From: Altererythrobacter sp.
GTDB lineage: Bacteria; Pseudomonadota; Alphaproteobacteria; Sphingomonadales; Sphingomonadaceae
Assembly: GCA_031178065.1 (NCBI GenBank)
Contig: JAPSJS010000003.1
Location: forward strand, 40,494-104,493
DNA length: 64,000 nucleotides
Direction: 5' to 3'
Shown: piece after piece, positions 9,501 through 17,656 of the stretch
Layout of the letters: each line of letters starts with the position of its first letter
How positions within the stretch are numbered: position 1 is the stretch's first letter
Program-made: the position numbers and the translations under genes
Notes under the pieces: model-generated
What the model saw: the letters and a program-made list of their open reading frames with translations, nothing else
Told to the model about the DNA's origin: nothing
Databases searched by the model: none

Positions 9501-9836
9501 GAGCAGCGCGAAGGCCACCGTGCGGCCGTCGGGCGAGACGTCGACGTCCATCCACGTGCCTTCGTCGGTGCGGATCGGAATCTGCCGGATCGTCGCCCCG
9601 CGCGGTGCCGTGACGTCCCACTTGGCCTTGTCCGCCTCGCTCTCCACCGGGTCGACCGGGCTGGAGGTCACCTGCTCGCCGCTGCCTTCGGTAGGAAGCG
9701 GCCCTTCGTCGCCTTGCGATGCGTCGACCTCCTGCTCCTCCACCGGGTTCGGCGAGGGCTGCGGTTCCTGGTCCTGCGCGCTGAGCGAAGTGGCAAACAG
9801 CAGGCTGGCAATGACGGATGCGACGCTGGCTTTCAT
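6501..9836 (-). CDS. Secreted TolB-like beta-propeller / amidohydrolase fusion
   Basis: 1111 residues. A Sec signal peptide (MKASVASVIASLLFATSLSA) is followed by an acidic linker, a long series of TolB/PD40 beta-propeller blades (about residues 90-600, recurring SPDGRxxxF and SPDGSRIAF motifs) and a C-terminal metal-dependent amidohydrolase domain (about 650-1111) with the HxH metal motif in LVDAHAHG and a late GSIEPGKLADLVVL. Relatives are periplasmic, often annotated as peptidase-like or imidazolonepropionase-like hydrolases of unknown substrate. The start at 9836 was chosen for its signal peptide and GGGGAG ribosome binding site; the frame stays open further upstream but without protein-like sequence. 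Confidence 0.9.
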   Translation of the reverse strand: MKASVASVIASLLFATSLSAQDQEPQPSPNPVEEQEVDASQGDEGPLPTEGSGEQVTSSPVDPVESEADKAKWDVTAPRGATIRQIPIRTDEGTWMDVDVSPDGRTVAFALLGDIYTMPISGGPPRRIAEGLAWEVQPRFSPDGSRIAFTSDRGGGDNIWLMNTDGSDKRQVTKEKFRLLNQPTWSPDGRFIAARKHFTTGRSLGTGEVWIYHVSGGSGVALVERASEQLQKELGEPIYAPDGSAIYYTRNVTPGPIFEYAQDSTQSMFEIERYDLKTGEVTTAVSGYGGSVRPNPSPDGKLLSFVRRDKDQSQLWVKNLETGEERMIYGDLDLDMQETWAVYGVYPNMDWTPDSRSLVFWAGGKLRRVNADGGGLSEIPFTIDDTRGVADAPHPVIPVAPDTFVARMPKFAAISPDGDRVVFASLGKLYVKDTVGGEPRRLTQQDEALELWPAWSRDGRQLAWVRWTDTGLGEIVVANATGRNVRTVTSQPGHYAVPQFSPDGRTLVFEKRAGGDLTAPEYSEDPGVYRVPVSGGTPELIARDLGDPQFGADGERVFMLGREEGKLQLISADLNGEARRVHAQGELASEFRVSPNGEFFAFRQNYEVFAMPLMPGGQAVEVDEEAKVLPVVRASKGGAEYIGWSGGGDTLYWSMGPTVYRATAAAMFPRAPQAEGAPGFTPPESGISIARTLRADKPSGTVALTGARILTMTGEDAGAIDNGTIVIEGDRIVAVGPAGSVSIPGGATVIDASGKTIMPGLVDAHAHGPQGAGDLVPQQNWALVQELAMGVTTIHDPSSSASMIFAASERQRAGKLLGPRIFSTGEVVYGAKAADVYARIDSYEDALAHVRRIKAQGGISIKNYNQPRREQRQQVVAASRAENMLVVAEGGSLFGMDMALVADGNSTIEHNVPVDVMYEDVLQFFGQSQSNYTPTLVVTYGGLAGDPYWRQATDVFENPLLVHTPPRQLLAATARRVKAPEWAFVDDDSAREAAKLADRGVKVAIGAHGQQAGVAAHWELWSFVRGGMTPVEALRAGTIVAAQSLGMAQDIGSIEPGKLADLVVLSADPSQDISASDEIERVMLGGRLYDARTMNEVETGDFQRLPYWWED

Positions 9837-9956
9837 GGTGATCTGTCTCCCCTGGGAAAGGAGGCGTTCTATGCAAGCCGGCGCGCTAGGTCCATGCCGC
9901 CCGTCGACTGATTTCGCACCCTTTCCTTTTGCGTGGGACAGTCTAGCAACCGCGCA

Positions 9957-12146
9957 ATGGATCGGGCGACAATCGTTCACGAGAACTTCCTCCGCCGTGT
10001 GGCGCAAGGCGACCTGCCGCATGGCGCGGAGCCGCACGGGCCGCTCTCGGCGGAGATCGCGGTGCAGCTCTTCAGGTCGGGCTGCCTGACCCGCGCGCTC
10101 GATCTCGTCAGCCGGCGGATGCAGGCGGCCGGAGAGGGATTCTACACGATCGGCTCGTCCGGCCACGAAGGCATGGCCGCGGTCGCGGCGGCGCTGCGGC
10201 CGACCGACATGGCCTTCCTCCACTACCGCGACGCGGCCTTCCAGATCGAGCGCGCGAACCAGGTGCCGGGCCAGTCGATCCTGTGGGACATGCTGCTGAG
10301 CTTCGCCTGCTCGCGCGAGGACCCGATCTCCGGCGGGCGGCACAAGGTGCTCGGCTCCAAGGCGCTCAACATTCCGCCGCAGACCTCGACCATTGCCAGC
10401 CATCTGCCAAAGGCCGTCGGCGCGGCGTACTCCGTGGGGCTGACCAAGCGCGTGAAGCCCGAGCATCAGGCCCTGCCCGACGATGCCATCGTCATGTGCA
10501 GCTTCGGCGATGCCAGCGCCAACCACTCGACCGCGCAAGGGGCGATCAACACGAGCTGCTGGACGGCGTTCCAGAAGGTCCCGATGCCGGTGCTGTGGGT
10601 GTGCGAGGACAACGGCATCGGCATCTCGACCAAGACCCCCAGCGGCTGGATCGCAGCCAATTTCGCGCATCGCCCCGGCCTCGGCTATTTCGCCTGCGAC
10701 GGGCTCGACATCTACGACACCTATGCCACCGCGCGCGCCGCCGCCGAGTTCGTGCGCACGCGGCGCAAGCCTGCCTTCCTCCATGTGCGCACGGTACGGC
10801 TCTACGGCCATGCCGGGGCAGACATGCCGACGACTTATATGGCGAAGCACGAAGTCGAGGCGGAGGAGGCGAACGACCCGCTGCTCCACTCGGTGCGGCT
10901 GCTCGGCGAAGCCGGTGCGCTCGAGCGCGAGGAGGCGCTGGCGATCTACCAGGACACGCTCGCGCGCGTCGAACGCGTGCGGGCGGAAGCGGTCACGCGA
11001 CCGCGGCTGAAGACGGCGTCCGAGGTCATGGCCAGCCTGATCCCGCCGAAGCGCGAGAACGCCCCGAGCAACGGCCCTTCCGCCGAAGCGCGCGAGGCCA
11101 TGTTCGGCGCCGAGCTCAAGGCGATGGAAAGCCCGCAGATCATGAGCCGCCTGATCAACTGGGCGCTCACCGACCTGATGCTCGAGCACCGCGAGATCGC
11201 GCTGATGGGGGAGGACGTCTGCACCAAGGGCGGCGTCTACGGCGTGACGCAGAAGCTCGGTCAACGCTTCGGCCGCGCGCGGGTGATCGATACGCTGCTC
11301 GACGAGCAGTCGATCCTCGGCCTGGGGCTCGGCATGGCGCAGAACGGGTTTCTGCCGATCCCCGAGATCCAGTTCCTCGCCTACTACCACAATGCCGAGG
11401 ACCAGCTTCGCGGCGAAGGCGCGACGCTGCCGTTCTTCTCGGGCGGGCAGTACACGAACCCGATGGTCGTGCGCATTGCGGGCCTCGGCTACCAGCGCGG
11501 TTTCGGCGGACACTTCCACAACGACAACAGCTTCGCCGTGCTGCGCGACGTGCCGGGGGTGATCCTCTGCTGCCCGTCGAACGGCGCCGACGCCGCGAAA
11601 CTGCTGCGCGAATGCGTGCGGCTGGCGCGCGAGGAGCAGCGACTGGTCGTGTTCCTCGAGCCGATCGCGCTCTACCCGATGCGCGACCTGCACGAGCCCG
11701 GCGATGGGCTGTGGCTGCGGCACTATCCGGAACCGTCCGAGCGGATCGGTTTGGGCGAGGTGACGGCGCACGGTGACGGCCGCGATCTGGCGATCGTCAG
11801 CTATGCCAACGGCCTGCATCTTTCGTTGCGGGCGCAGAAACGGCTGGCGGCGGAGGGGATCGCCGCGCGAGTGATCGACCTCCATTGGCTCAACCCCCTG
11901 CCGGCGGAAGCGCTGCTGGAGGCGCTCGGTGACGCGGAGCACGTGCTCGTGGTCGACGAGACACGCCGCACCGGCGGACTGGCGGAAGCGCTGATGACGT
12001 TGCTGACCGAACGCACCAGCAAGCCGCACGCCCGCTATGTGGCGGAGGACAGCTTCATTCCGACCGGCCCCGCCTATGCCGCGACGATGCCGAGCGTGGA
12101 TGGTATCCTCGACGCCGCGCGCGCTCTTGCGGGAGGCAAGGCATGA
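9957..12146 (+). CDS. 2-oxoacid dehydrogenase E1 component, alpha and beta subunits fused
   Basis: 729 residues. The N-terminal half (about 1-340) is an E1-alpha domain with thiamine-diphosphate motif GDASANHS ... CEDNGIG; the C-terminal half (about 390-725) is an E1-beta domain with GEDVCTKGGVYG, LGLGLGMAQNG and the transketolase C-terminal part (VLVVDETRRTGGLAEAL). Such proteins decarboxylate a 2-oxoacid (branched-chain type most likely) and pass the acyl group to a lipoylated E2. No E2 or E3 gene is in the window. The start is the ATG at 9957; a GTG at 9933 is also in frame. The 3' end overlaps the next gene by 4 bases (ATGA). Confidence 0.88.
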   Translation: MDRATIVHENFLRRVAQGDLPHGAEPHGPLSAEIAVQLFRSGCLTRALDLVSRRMQAAGEGFYTIGSSGHEGMAAVAAALRPTDMAFLHYRDAAFQIERANQVPGQSILWDMLLSFACSREDPISGGRHKVLGSKALNIPPQTSTIASHLPKAVGAAYSVGLTKRVKPEHQALPDDAIVMCSFGDASANHSTAQGAINTSCWTAFQKVPMPVLWVCEDNGIGISTKTPSGWIAANFAHRPGLGYFACDGLDIYDTYATARAAAEFVRTRRKPAFLHVRTVRLYGHAGADMPTTYMAKHEVEAEEANDPLLHSVRLLGEAGALEREEALAIYQDTLARVERVRAEAVTRPRLKTASEVMASLIPPKRENAPSNGPSAEAREAMFGAELKAMESPQIMSRLINWALTDLMLEHREIALMGEDVCTKGGVYGVTQKLGQRFGRARVIDTLLDEQSILGLGLGMAQNGFLPIPEIQFLAYYHNAEDQLRGEGATLPFFSGGQYTNPMVVRIAGLGYQRGFGGHFHNDNSFAVLRDVPGVILCCPSNGADAAKLLRECVRLAREEQRLVVFLEPIALYPMRDLHEPGDGLWLRHYPEPSERIGLGEVTAHGDGRDLAIVSYANGLHLSLRAQKRLAAEGIAARVIDLHWLNPLPAEALLEALGDAEHVLVVDETRRTGGLAEALMTLLTERTSKPHARYVAEDSFIPTGPAYAATMPSVDGILDAARALAGGKA

Positions 12147-13186
12147 GCGACCGGAAAACCGCCGTGGTCGTCTGCCCCGGGCGCGGGACCTACAACAAGG
12201 CGGAACTCGGCTATCTCGGCCGGCACTTCCCCGACGCCGCCCTGCTCGCGGCGTTCGACGTGCAGCGGGCGGCCATGGGGCAGGACACGCTCACCGCGCT
12301 CGATGGCGCCGAGCGCTTCAGCCTCGCGCAGCACACCCGCGGCGACAACGCTTCGGGCCTGATCTACGCCGCCACGCTGGGCGACTTCCTCGCCATCGAC
12401 CGCGAGCGGATCGAGGTGGTCGCCGTGACGGGCAATTCGATGGGCTGGTATTCCGCCCTCGCTTGCGCCGGCGCGGTCTCGGCGGAGGATGGGTTCACCG
12501 TCGCCAACACGATGGGCACGCTGATGCAGGAAGCGCTGATCGGCGGACAGCTCGTCTATCCGTTCCTCGGCGACGACTGGCGGCCCGACCCGGCGCGCAA
12601 GGCCGCGCTGCTGGCCGTGGTCGCCGAGATCGACGCCCGGGCCGATCACACGCTGGCGCTGTCGATCGATCTTGGCGGAATGCTGGTGCTGGCCGGCGAC
12701 GAAGCCGGACTGACGGCGTTCGAGAGCGCGGTCGAGCCGATCGACGGGCGTTTCCCGATGCGCCTCGGCAACCACGCCGCTTTCCACACGTATCTCCAGG
12801 CGCCGGTCGCCGAGCGGGGCCGCGCGGCGCTCGCGCCCGACCTGTTCGGCCAGCCCACGCTGCCGATGATCGACGGGCGCGGCGCGGTCTGGTGGCCGCG
12901 CTCCACCGATGTGCCAACGCTGCGCGACTACACGCTCGGCGCGCAGGTCACCGAGACCTACGACTTCACCCGCGCGATCACAGTAGCCGCGCGCGAGTTC
13001 GCGCCCGACCTGTTCATCGTCACCGGCCCGGGCACTACCTTGGGCGGCGCGGTGGCGCAGTCGCTGATCCTCGCCGACTGGCGCGGGATGGGCAGCAAGG
13101 CCGACTTCAAGATACGGCAGGACAGCGAACCGCTGCTCGTCTCGATGGGCATGGCGGAACAGCGCGCGCTGGCCGCGGCTCGATAA
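12143..13186 (+). CDS. FabD-like acyltransferase lacking the malonyl-binding arginine
   Basis: 347 residues, related to ACP S-malonyltransferase. The nucleophile elbow GNSMG places the active serine at residue 99, and the general-base His is in NHAAFHTYL (His215). In FabD the malonate carboxylate is held by an Arg 25 residues after the serine, in an RGxxM motif; here that position is Met124 in TMGTLMQEA. The N-terminal GQGSQ-type loop is also changed (CPGRGTY). A different, uncharged acyl substrate is therefore plausible. It overlaps the E1 fusion gene by 4 bases, so the two products probably act in one pathway. Confidence 0.85.
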   Translation: MSDRKTAVVVCPGRGTYNKAELGYLGRHFPDAALLAAFDVQRAAMGQDTLTALDGAERFSLAQHTRGDNASGLIYAATLGDFLAIDRERIEVVAVTGNSMGWYSALACAGAVSAEDGFTVANTMGTLMQEALIGGQLVYPFLGDDWRPDPARKAALLAVVAEIDARADHTLALSIDLGGMLVLAGDEAGLTAFESAVEPIDGRFPMRLGNHAAFHTYLQAPVAERGRAALAPDLFGQPTLPMIDGRGAVWWPRSTDVPTLRDYTLGAQVTETYDFTRAITVAAREFAPDLFIVTGPGTTLGGAVAQSLILADWRGMGSKADFKIRQDSEPLLVSMGMAEQRALAAAR

Positions 13187-13251
13187 CCACGCCGACGCCG
13201 AGCCGGTCGGTTTCAATTTGCCATGGGGACTCGCCAACCCGCACGCGATGG

Positions 13252-13267
13252 TTTACGTTCGCGTAAG
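13252..13267. promoter_or_regulatory. Inverted repeat upstream of the monooxygenase, LiuR-like
   Basis: TTTACGTTCGCGTAAG, an imperfect palindrome (TTACG/CGTAA arms, 4-base centre) that ends at the ribosome binding site of the flavin monooxygenase, 15 bases before its ATG. It resembles the TTTACGT-xx-ACGTAAA class of operators described for MerR-type LiuR regulators of branched-chain and fatty-acid degradation. It could also be a simple hairpin that affects translation. No regulator gene adjoins it. Confidence 0.35.
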
Positions 13268-13282
13268 GAGGGAGAGAGGCCA

Positions 13283-14794
13283 ATGTCAGCAACACCACCC
13301 GATTTCGACGTGCTGATCGTCGGCGCCGGAATTTCCGGCATCGGCATGGCGGCGCACATGGAAATGATGTGTCCCGGCCGCAGCTACGCAGTCGTCGAGC
13401 GGCGCGAGGACCTCGGCGGAACCTGGGATCTGTTCCGCTACCCCGGCATCCGTTCGGACAGCGACATGCACACGCTCGGCTTCGTGTTCGAGCCGTGGAA
13501 GCACGAGAAATCGATCGCCGACGCGCCTGCCATCCTCGATTACCTGAACCGCATCGTCGACGAGCGCGGCATTCGCGGCAATATCCGCTACGGGCACAAG
13601 GTGCTGGCGGCCGACTGGCGCAGCAGCGAGGCGCGCTGGCACGTCACGGCCGAGCTGCCGGACGGGACCACGACCACCCTCACCGCCAACTTCCTCTACC
13701 TCGGCTCGGGCTACTACGACTACGACGATCCCTACGACCCGGGGTTCGACTTCGGCGAATTCGAAGGGCAGGTCGTGCATCCGCAGTTCTGGCCCGAGGA
13801 TCTCGACTACGCCGGCAAGAAGGTCGTGGTGATCGGATCGGGCGCGACGGCCGTCACCATCGTGCCTGCGATGGCCAGGCAGGCGGGCCACGTTACCATG
13901 CTCCAGCGCACGCCGACCTGGATGTTCTCCCGCCCGGCGAAGGACCGGATCGCCAACTTCCTGCGCAAGATCCTGCCCGAGGAGGTCGCCTACCGGATCA
14001 CTCGCTGGAAGAACATCAAGCTGCAGGACATCGGCTACAAGCGCGCCCGCGAACGGCCCGAGAAGGTCAAGGAGTTCCTGCACAAGCGCATCCGCAAGAT
14101 CTTCGGCGGCGGCGACTACGACGTGGCTGCCTTCACTCCGCCCTACAATCCGTGGGAACAGCGGCTCTGCCTGGTGCCCGACGACGACCTGTTCGAAGCG
14201 ATCAAGCGCGGCAAGGCGGACATCAAGACCGGCCGCATCGCACGCTTCGTGAAAGGCGGGATCGAACTCGATAGCGGCGAGGTCCTGCCTGCCGACGTCG
14301 TCGTCACCGCCACCGGATTGAAGCTCGCCATCGCGGGCAAGATCGCGGTCAGCCATGACGGAGCGCCGGTCGATTTCGCGCAGCGCTATTATTACAAGGG
14401 TTGCATGTTCTCGAACCTGCCGAACCTGGCGGTGGTGTTCGGCTATCTCAACGCCAGCTGGACGCTGCGCGCCGATCTCAATTCGGATTACGTCTGCCGC
14501 CTGCTCAACGAGATGAAGGCCAAGGGCACCGACATTGCCGTGCCGGTGCTGAGCGAAGCCGAGGAGGCCGCGCTGGAGGACGACGACATCTTCGATTTCT
14601 CGTCCGGCTACATCCAGCGGTCCAAGCATATCATGCCCAAGAACGCAGTCGACTTCCCGTGGCGGCTGAACCAGGAATACGTGCTCGACCGCAAGCGCAT
14701 GGCGGAAGATCCGGTGGACGACGGCGTTATCGCCTTCCGCCGCGCGGGCGCGAACGCGAGCGTTCCCGAAGAGCAGCTCGAGGCGGCGGAATAA
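13283..14794 (+). CDS. Flavin-containing monooxygenase, Baeyer-Villiger type
   Basis: 503 residues. Two Rossmann motifs are present: FAD-binding GAGISGIG near residue 14 and NADPH-binding VVIGSGATAVT near residue 190. The fingerprint of FMO/Baeyer-Villiger enzymes, FxGxxxHxxxW, is seen as FEGQVVHPQFW. Such enzymes insert oxygen into ketones or oxidise soft heteroatoms with NADPH and O2. The upstream in-frame ATG at 13223 is rejected because the ATG at 13283 follows a strong AAGGAGGGAGAG. It is 96 bases after the acyltransferase gene and may be separately regulated. Confidence 0.92.
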   Translation: MSATPPDFDVLIVGAGISGIGMAAHMEMMCPGRSYAVVERREDLGGTWDLFRYPGIRSDSDMHTLGFVFEPWKHEKSIADAPAILDYLNRIVDERGIRGNIRYGHKVLAADWRSSEARWHVTAELPDGTTTTLTANFLYLGSGYYDYDDPYDPGFDFGEFEGQVVHPQFWPEDLDYAGKKVVVIGSGATAVTIVPAMARQAGHVTMLQRTPTWMFSRPAKDRIANFLRKILPEEVAYRITRWKNIKLQDIGYKRARERPEKVKEFLHKRIRKIFGGGDYDVAAFTPPYNPWEQRLCLVPDDDLFEAIKRGKADIKTGRIARFVKGGIELDSGEVLPADVVVTATGLKLAIAGKIAVSHDGAPVDFAQRYYYKGCMFSNLPNLAVVFGYLNASWTLRADLNSDYVCRLLNEMKAKGTDIAVPVLSEAEEAALEDDDIFDFSSGYIQRSKHIMPKNAVDFPWRLNQEYVLDRKRMAEDPVDDGVIAFRRAGANASVPEEQLEAAE

Positions 14795-14796
14795 CT

Positions 14797-14930
14797 CTCT
14801 CCCCTTCAGGGGAGAGATACGCAGGCTTGCGAGCGCAGCGAGCTAGCCGGAGTTGAGAGGGGGTTGGCGATCGTGAAAGGCGGCGTTGCGCGCCTCCCCC
14901 TCTCCCAACCCTCTCCCCTGAAGGGGAGAG
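14797..14930. repeat. Intergenic repeat bounded by two inverted palindromes
   Basis: The element opens with ctctccccttcaggggagag (14797-14816) and closes with its reverse complement ctctcccctgaaggggagag (14911-14930). Inner arms (ttgagagggggttgg and ccctctcccaacc) are also partly complementary, so the whole 134 bases can fold into a long hairpin. It fills the gap between the monooxygenase and the CinA-like gene. Elements with this palindrome recur between genes in many sphingomonads and look like short non-coding interspersed repeats. Confidence 0.8.
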
Positions 14931-14968
14931 GGCTAGCGGCTTGAGCTGCCTTCGCCTAACCGTTCTCC

Positions 14969-15724
14969 ATGAGCGACCGCATCTACACCGCCGGCCTCGT
15001 CGTGATCGGCGACGAGATCCTCTCGGGCCGCACGCACGACCGGAACATCGCGCAAGTGGCGAGCTGGCTGCAGGTGCAGGGCATCCGCCTGTCGGAAGTG
15101 CGCGTGGTGCCGGACGTGCTCGACCGGATCGTGGCCGCGGTCAACGCGCTGCGGGCGGAAAACGACTATCTCTTCACCACCGGCGGGATCGGCCCGACGC
15201 ACGACGACATCACCGTGGACGCGGTGGCGGCCGCACTCGGCGTTCCGGTGGTGATCCATCCGGAGGCGCGCGCGGTTCTGGAGCGGTACTATGCCGGCCG
15301 GGGCGGGCTCAACGAAGGGCGCCTGCGCATGGCCCGCGTGCCCGAAGGTGCCGAGCTGATTCCCAACCGCATGTCGGGCGCGCCGGGAATCCAGATCGGC
15401 AACGTCCACATGATGGCGGGGGTGCCGCACATCGCCGCGCAGATGCTCGACGCGCTGACCGGTACGCTGGAAGGCGGCGCTCCGCTGCTGAGCGAAACCG
15501 TCGGCGGCTACATTCCCGAAAGCGAAGTCGCCGTGCTGCTGCGCGAGGTCGAGCAGGCACACGAGAACTGTCAGATCGGCAGCTATCCCTTCTTCCGCGA
15601 AGGCAAGGTGGGCGCGAACTTCGTCGTCCGCTCGACCGATCCCGATGCGCTGCAGAGCTGCGTCCACACGCTATGCGAAGGCCTCGGTGAGCTGGGCTTC
15701 GACTTCACCCCCGGCGGGATCTGA
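14969..15724 (+). CDS. CinA-like molybdopterin-binding (MoaB/MogA fold) protein
   Basis: 251 residues. It has the MoCF-binding fold of the N-terminal half of CinA: VVIGDEILSGRTHDRN at the start and LFTTGGIGPTHDDIT in the middle, then GAPGIQIGNVHMMAGVP. The C-terminal nicotinamide-nucleotide amidase (PncC) domain of full-length CinA is absent. Stand-alone versions are common in alphaproteobacteria; some CinA family members hydrolyse ADP-ribose or process NAD by-products, but the role of this short form is not settled. Start is the first ATG after the repeat element. Confidence 0.88.
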   Translation: MSDRIYTAGLVVIGDEILSGRTHDRNIAQVASWLQVQGIRLSEVRVVPDVLDRIVAAVNALRAENDYLFTTGGIGPTHDDITVDAVAAALGVPVVIHPEARAVLERYYAGRGGLNEGRLRMARVPEGAELIPNRMSGAPGIQIGNVHMMAGVPHIAAQMLDALTGTLEGGAPLLSETVGGYIPESEVAVLLREVEQAHENCQIGSYPFFREGKVGANFVVRSTDPDALQSCVHTLCEGLGELGFDFTPGGI

Positions 15725-15779
15725 AGCGCTCGAGCCGGTGAAAACCCGGTTTTAACCTTGCATCGCTAAGCCTCCGCCT

Positions 15780-16742
15780 ATGACGGGGGTCTACATCACG
15801 ATCGACACCGAATACGCGTCGAGCCTCGCAGGCCTCGGCCGGGCGGAAAACTTCGCGCGCTCGATCGCGGGAGAGACGCCCGACGGTCCCGCCGGCGTGT
15901 TCTACAAGATGCGCCTGATGGAGCGGCACGGCCTCAAGGGCGTGTTCTTCGTCGATCCAATGCCTGCGCTGCTGTGGGGGCGCGAGGCAATCGTCGACGT
16001 GGTCCGCCCGATCGTGGAGGCGGGCCACGACGTCCAGCTCCACTGTCATACCGAATGGCTCGAATTGGCCGGTAGCGCCAACCCCTTCGGCGGGCGGACA
16101 GGCCGGAACATCGCTAACTTCCGGTTCGACGAACAGTGCGCAATCCTCGAATGGGCGCGCGACATGCTGATGGCCGCGGGCGCGCCGCGACCGGTCGCCT
16201 TTCGCGCGGGCAACTACGGCGCGAACGACGACACCCTGCGCGCGCTCGCCGAGATCGGGCTCACTTACGATACGAGCCATACCCCGGGCGTCGCCGATGG
16301 CGCGTGCCGCATCTCGCTCAGCCGCCGGCATCGCCGGCCTGTCCGCCACTGCGGAGTGATCGAAGTGCCGACCGGCTGCATCCGCACCTTCGGCGGCGGC
16401 CTGCGCCACGCGCAGGTCACGGCGATCTCCTCGCGCGAGATGCTGGCGGCGATCCGCCACGCGCGCGATCACAACCTGTCGAGCTTCACGCTCGTCTCGC
16501 ACAGCTTCGAACTGCTGTGCCGCGCGCGAATGCGGGTCAACGCGATCGTGCGCCGCCGGTTCGAGATCCTGTGCAGGGGCATCGCCGACATGCCGGGCGT
16601 GACGAGCGCGACGTATGCCGACAATCCGCCGGCCCCCTCGCCCTTCGCGAGCGTGCGCCCGGTGCTGCCGGCGAGCCGCATGCGCACCGGCATGCGCCTG
16701 GCCGAACAGTTCATCTCGAACAGCCTCTACGGCGCGAGCTGA
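15780..16742 (+). CDS. Polysaccharide deacetylase family protein (WalW-like)
   Basis: 320 residues with no signal peptide. NodB-type features: an early catalytic Asp in ITIDTEY, the metal motif replaced by HCHTEWLEL (HxHxxW, as in WalW-like members), and FRAGNYGAND for the later Arg/Asn motif. Members remove N-acetyl groups from surface or exopolysaccharides, or are cytosolic relatives of unknown substrate. The TGA overlaps the ATG of the GNAT gene by one base (TGATG), so the two are coupled and probably act on the same envelope or exopolysaccharide product. Confidence 0.85.
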   Translation: MTGVYITIDTEYASSLAGLGRAENFARSIAGETPDGPAGVFYKMRLMERHGLKGVFFVDPMPALLWGREAIVDVVRPIVEAGHDVQLHCHTEWLELAGSANPFGGRTGRNIANFRFDEQCAILEWARDMLMAAGAPRPVAFRAGNYGANDDTLRALAEIGLTYDTSHTPGVADGACRISLSRRHRRPVRHCGVIEVPTGCIRTFGGGLRHAQVTAISSREMLAAIRHARDHNLSSFTLVSHSFELLCRARMRVNAIVRRRFEILCRGIADMPGVTSATYADNPPAPSPFASVRPVLPASRMRTGMRLAEQFISNSLYGAS

Positions 16743-17653
16743 TGGGGGCGGAAACGCCGATCCGCTTCGTCGTCGGTTCGCGGCAGGTGCTCGCAGTGCC
16801 GCGGCGGCTGATCACGGTGGCCCATTCTCTCGAGCAGGTCGTCGCCGGAACCTGCCGCGAGCTTCCCGGCCTGACGGACGATGCCGACGGCTTCCGCGTG
16901 CTGTCGGCTCCCGCCGAAGCGGCCGAGCGGCTGATCGCGCATCATCCCCACATGATTCCGGGCGGCATCCAGCGCTTCCGCCGGCACTACATCGCGATGG
17001 ACGGCGGCTTCGAGAGTTACATGGCCGGGTTCTCGGGCAAGACCCGCTCGACGCTGCGGCGCAAGCTGCGCCGGTTCGCCGAGGCGGACGGCGGCGCGCT
17101 GGATCTGCGCGAGTATCGCGGCGCGGCGGGCTTCGACGCTTTCATGGAAGCCGCGCTGCCGCTGTCGCGCGCAACCTATCAGGGCCGGTATCTCGATGCC
17201 GGGCTCCCCGAGGCGGCTGCGGAGCAGACCCGGCTGCGCGATGCCGCGGCTGCGGATCGCCTGCGGGCCTTCATCCTGTTCCTGAACGGGGAGCCGGCGA
17301 GCTACCTCTGCCTTCCAGTCGAGGGCGATACGCTCGTCTACGCCTGGCTCGGCTATCATCCGGACACCGCCCATCTCTCGCCCGGCACCGTCCTGCAGCT
17401 CGCGGCGCTGGAGCGCCTCTTCGCGGAGCGGCGGTTCCGGTTCTTCGACTTCACGGAAGGGAACGGCGCGCACAAGGCGCTGTTCGGCACTGCCTCTGCC
17501 GAGGCGGCGAGCTTCTTCCTTCTGCGCGGCCGCGGGGCCAACCGGCTTCTGCTCGGCGCTCTGGCTGCCTTCGACGGCTCGGTGGCCAGAGCGAAGCGCA
17601 TGGCCGGCCGAAGCGGCGCGCTCGCGGGCGCACGCCGGCTGCTCAAGCGCTAG
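16742..17653 (+). CDS. GNAT/FemAB-like acetyltransferase (BioF2-like)
   Basis: 303 residues. The middle and C-terminal part match the BioF2-like/FemAB GNAT domain found in exopolysaccharide loci: FSGKTRSTLRRKLRRF followed by a helical segment, then PASYLCLP and YAWLGYHPDTAHLSPGT, and FDFTEGNGAHKALFG near the end. These enzymes acylate sugars or peptides. The frame is open far upstream, but protein-like sequence and the TGATG coupling to the deacetylase fix the start at 16742. No sugar transferases lie nearby, so this looks like a two-gene satellite of an exopolysaccharide pathway. Confidence 0.85.
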   Translation: MGAETPIRFVVGSRQVLAVPRRLITVAHSLEQVVAGTCRELPGLTDDADGFRVLSAPAEAAERLIAHHPHMIPGGIQRFRRHYIAMDGGFESYMAGFSGKTRSTLRRKLRRFAEADGGALDLREYRGAAGFDAFMEAALPLSRATYQGRYLDAGLPEAAAEQTRLRDAAAADRLRAFILFLNGEPASYLCLPVEGDTLVYAWLGYHPDTAHLSPGTVLQLAALERLFAERRFRFFDFTEGNGAHKALFGTASAEAASFFLLRGRGANRLLLGALAAFDGSVARAKRMAGRSGALAGARRLLKR

Positions 17654-17656
17654 CGC

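Noticed and set aside
6381..9911. 1176-codon open frame on the plus strand
   Set aside because: It is antisense to the TolB-amidohydrolase gene. Its product is an Arg/His/Asp/Val-rich sequence without domains, as expected from the complement of a high-GC gene.
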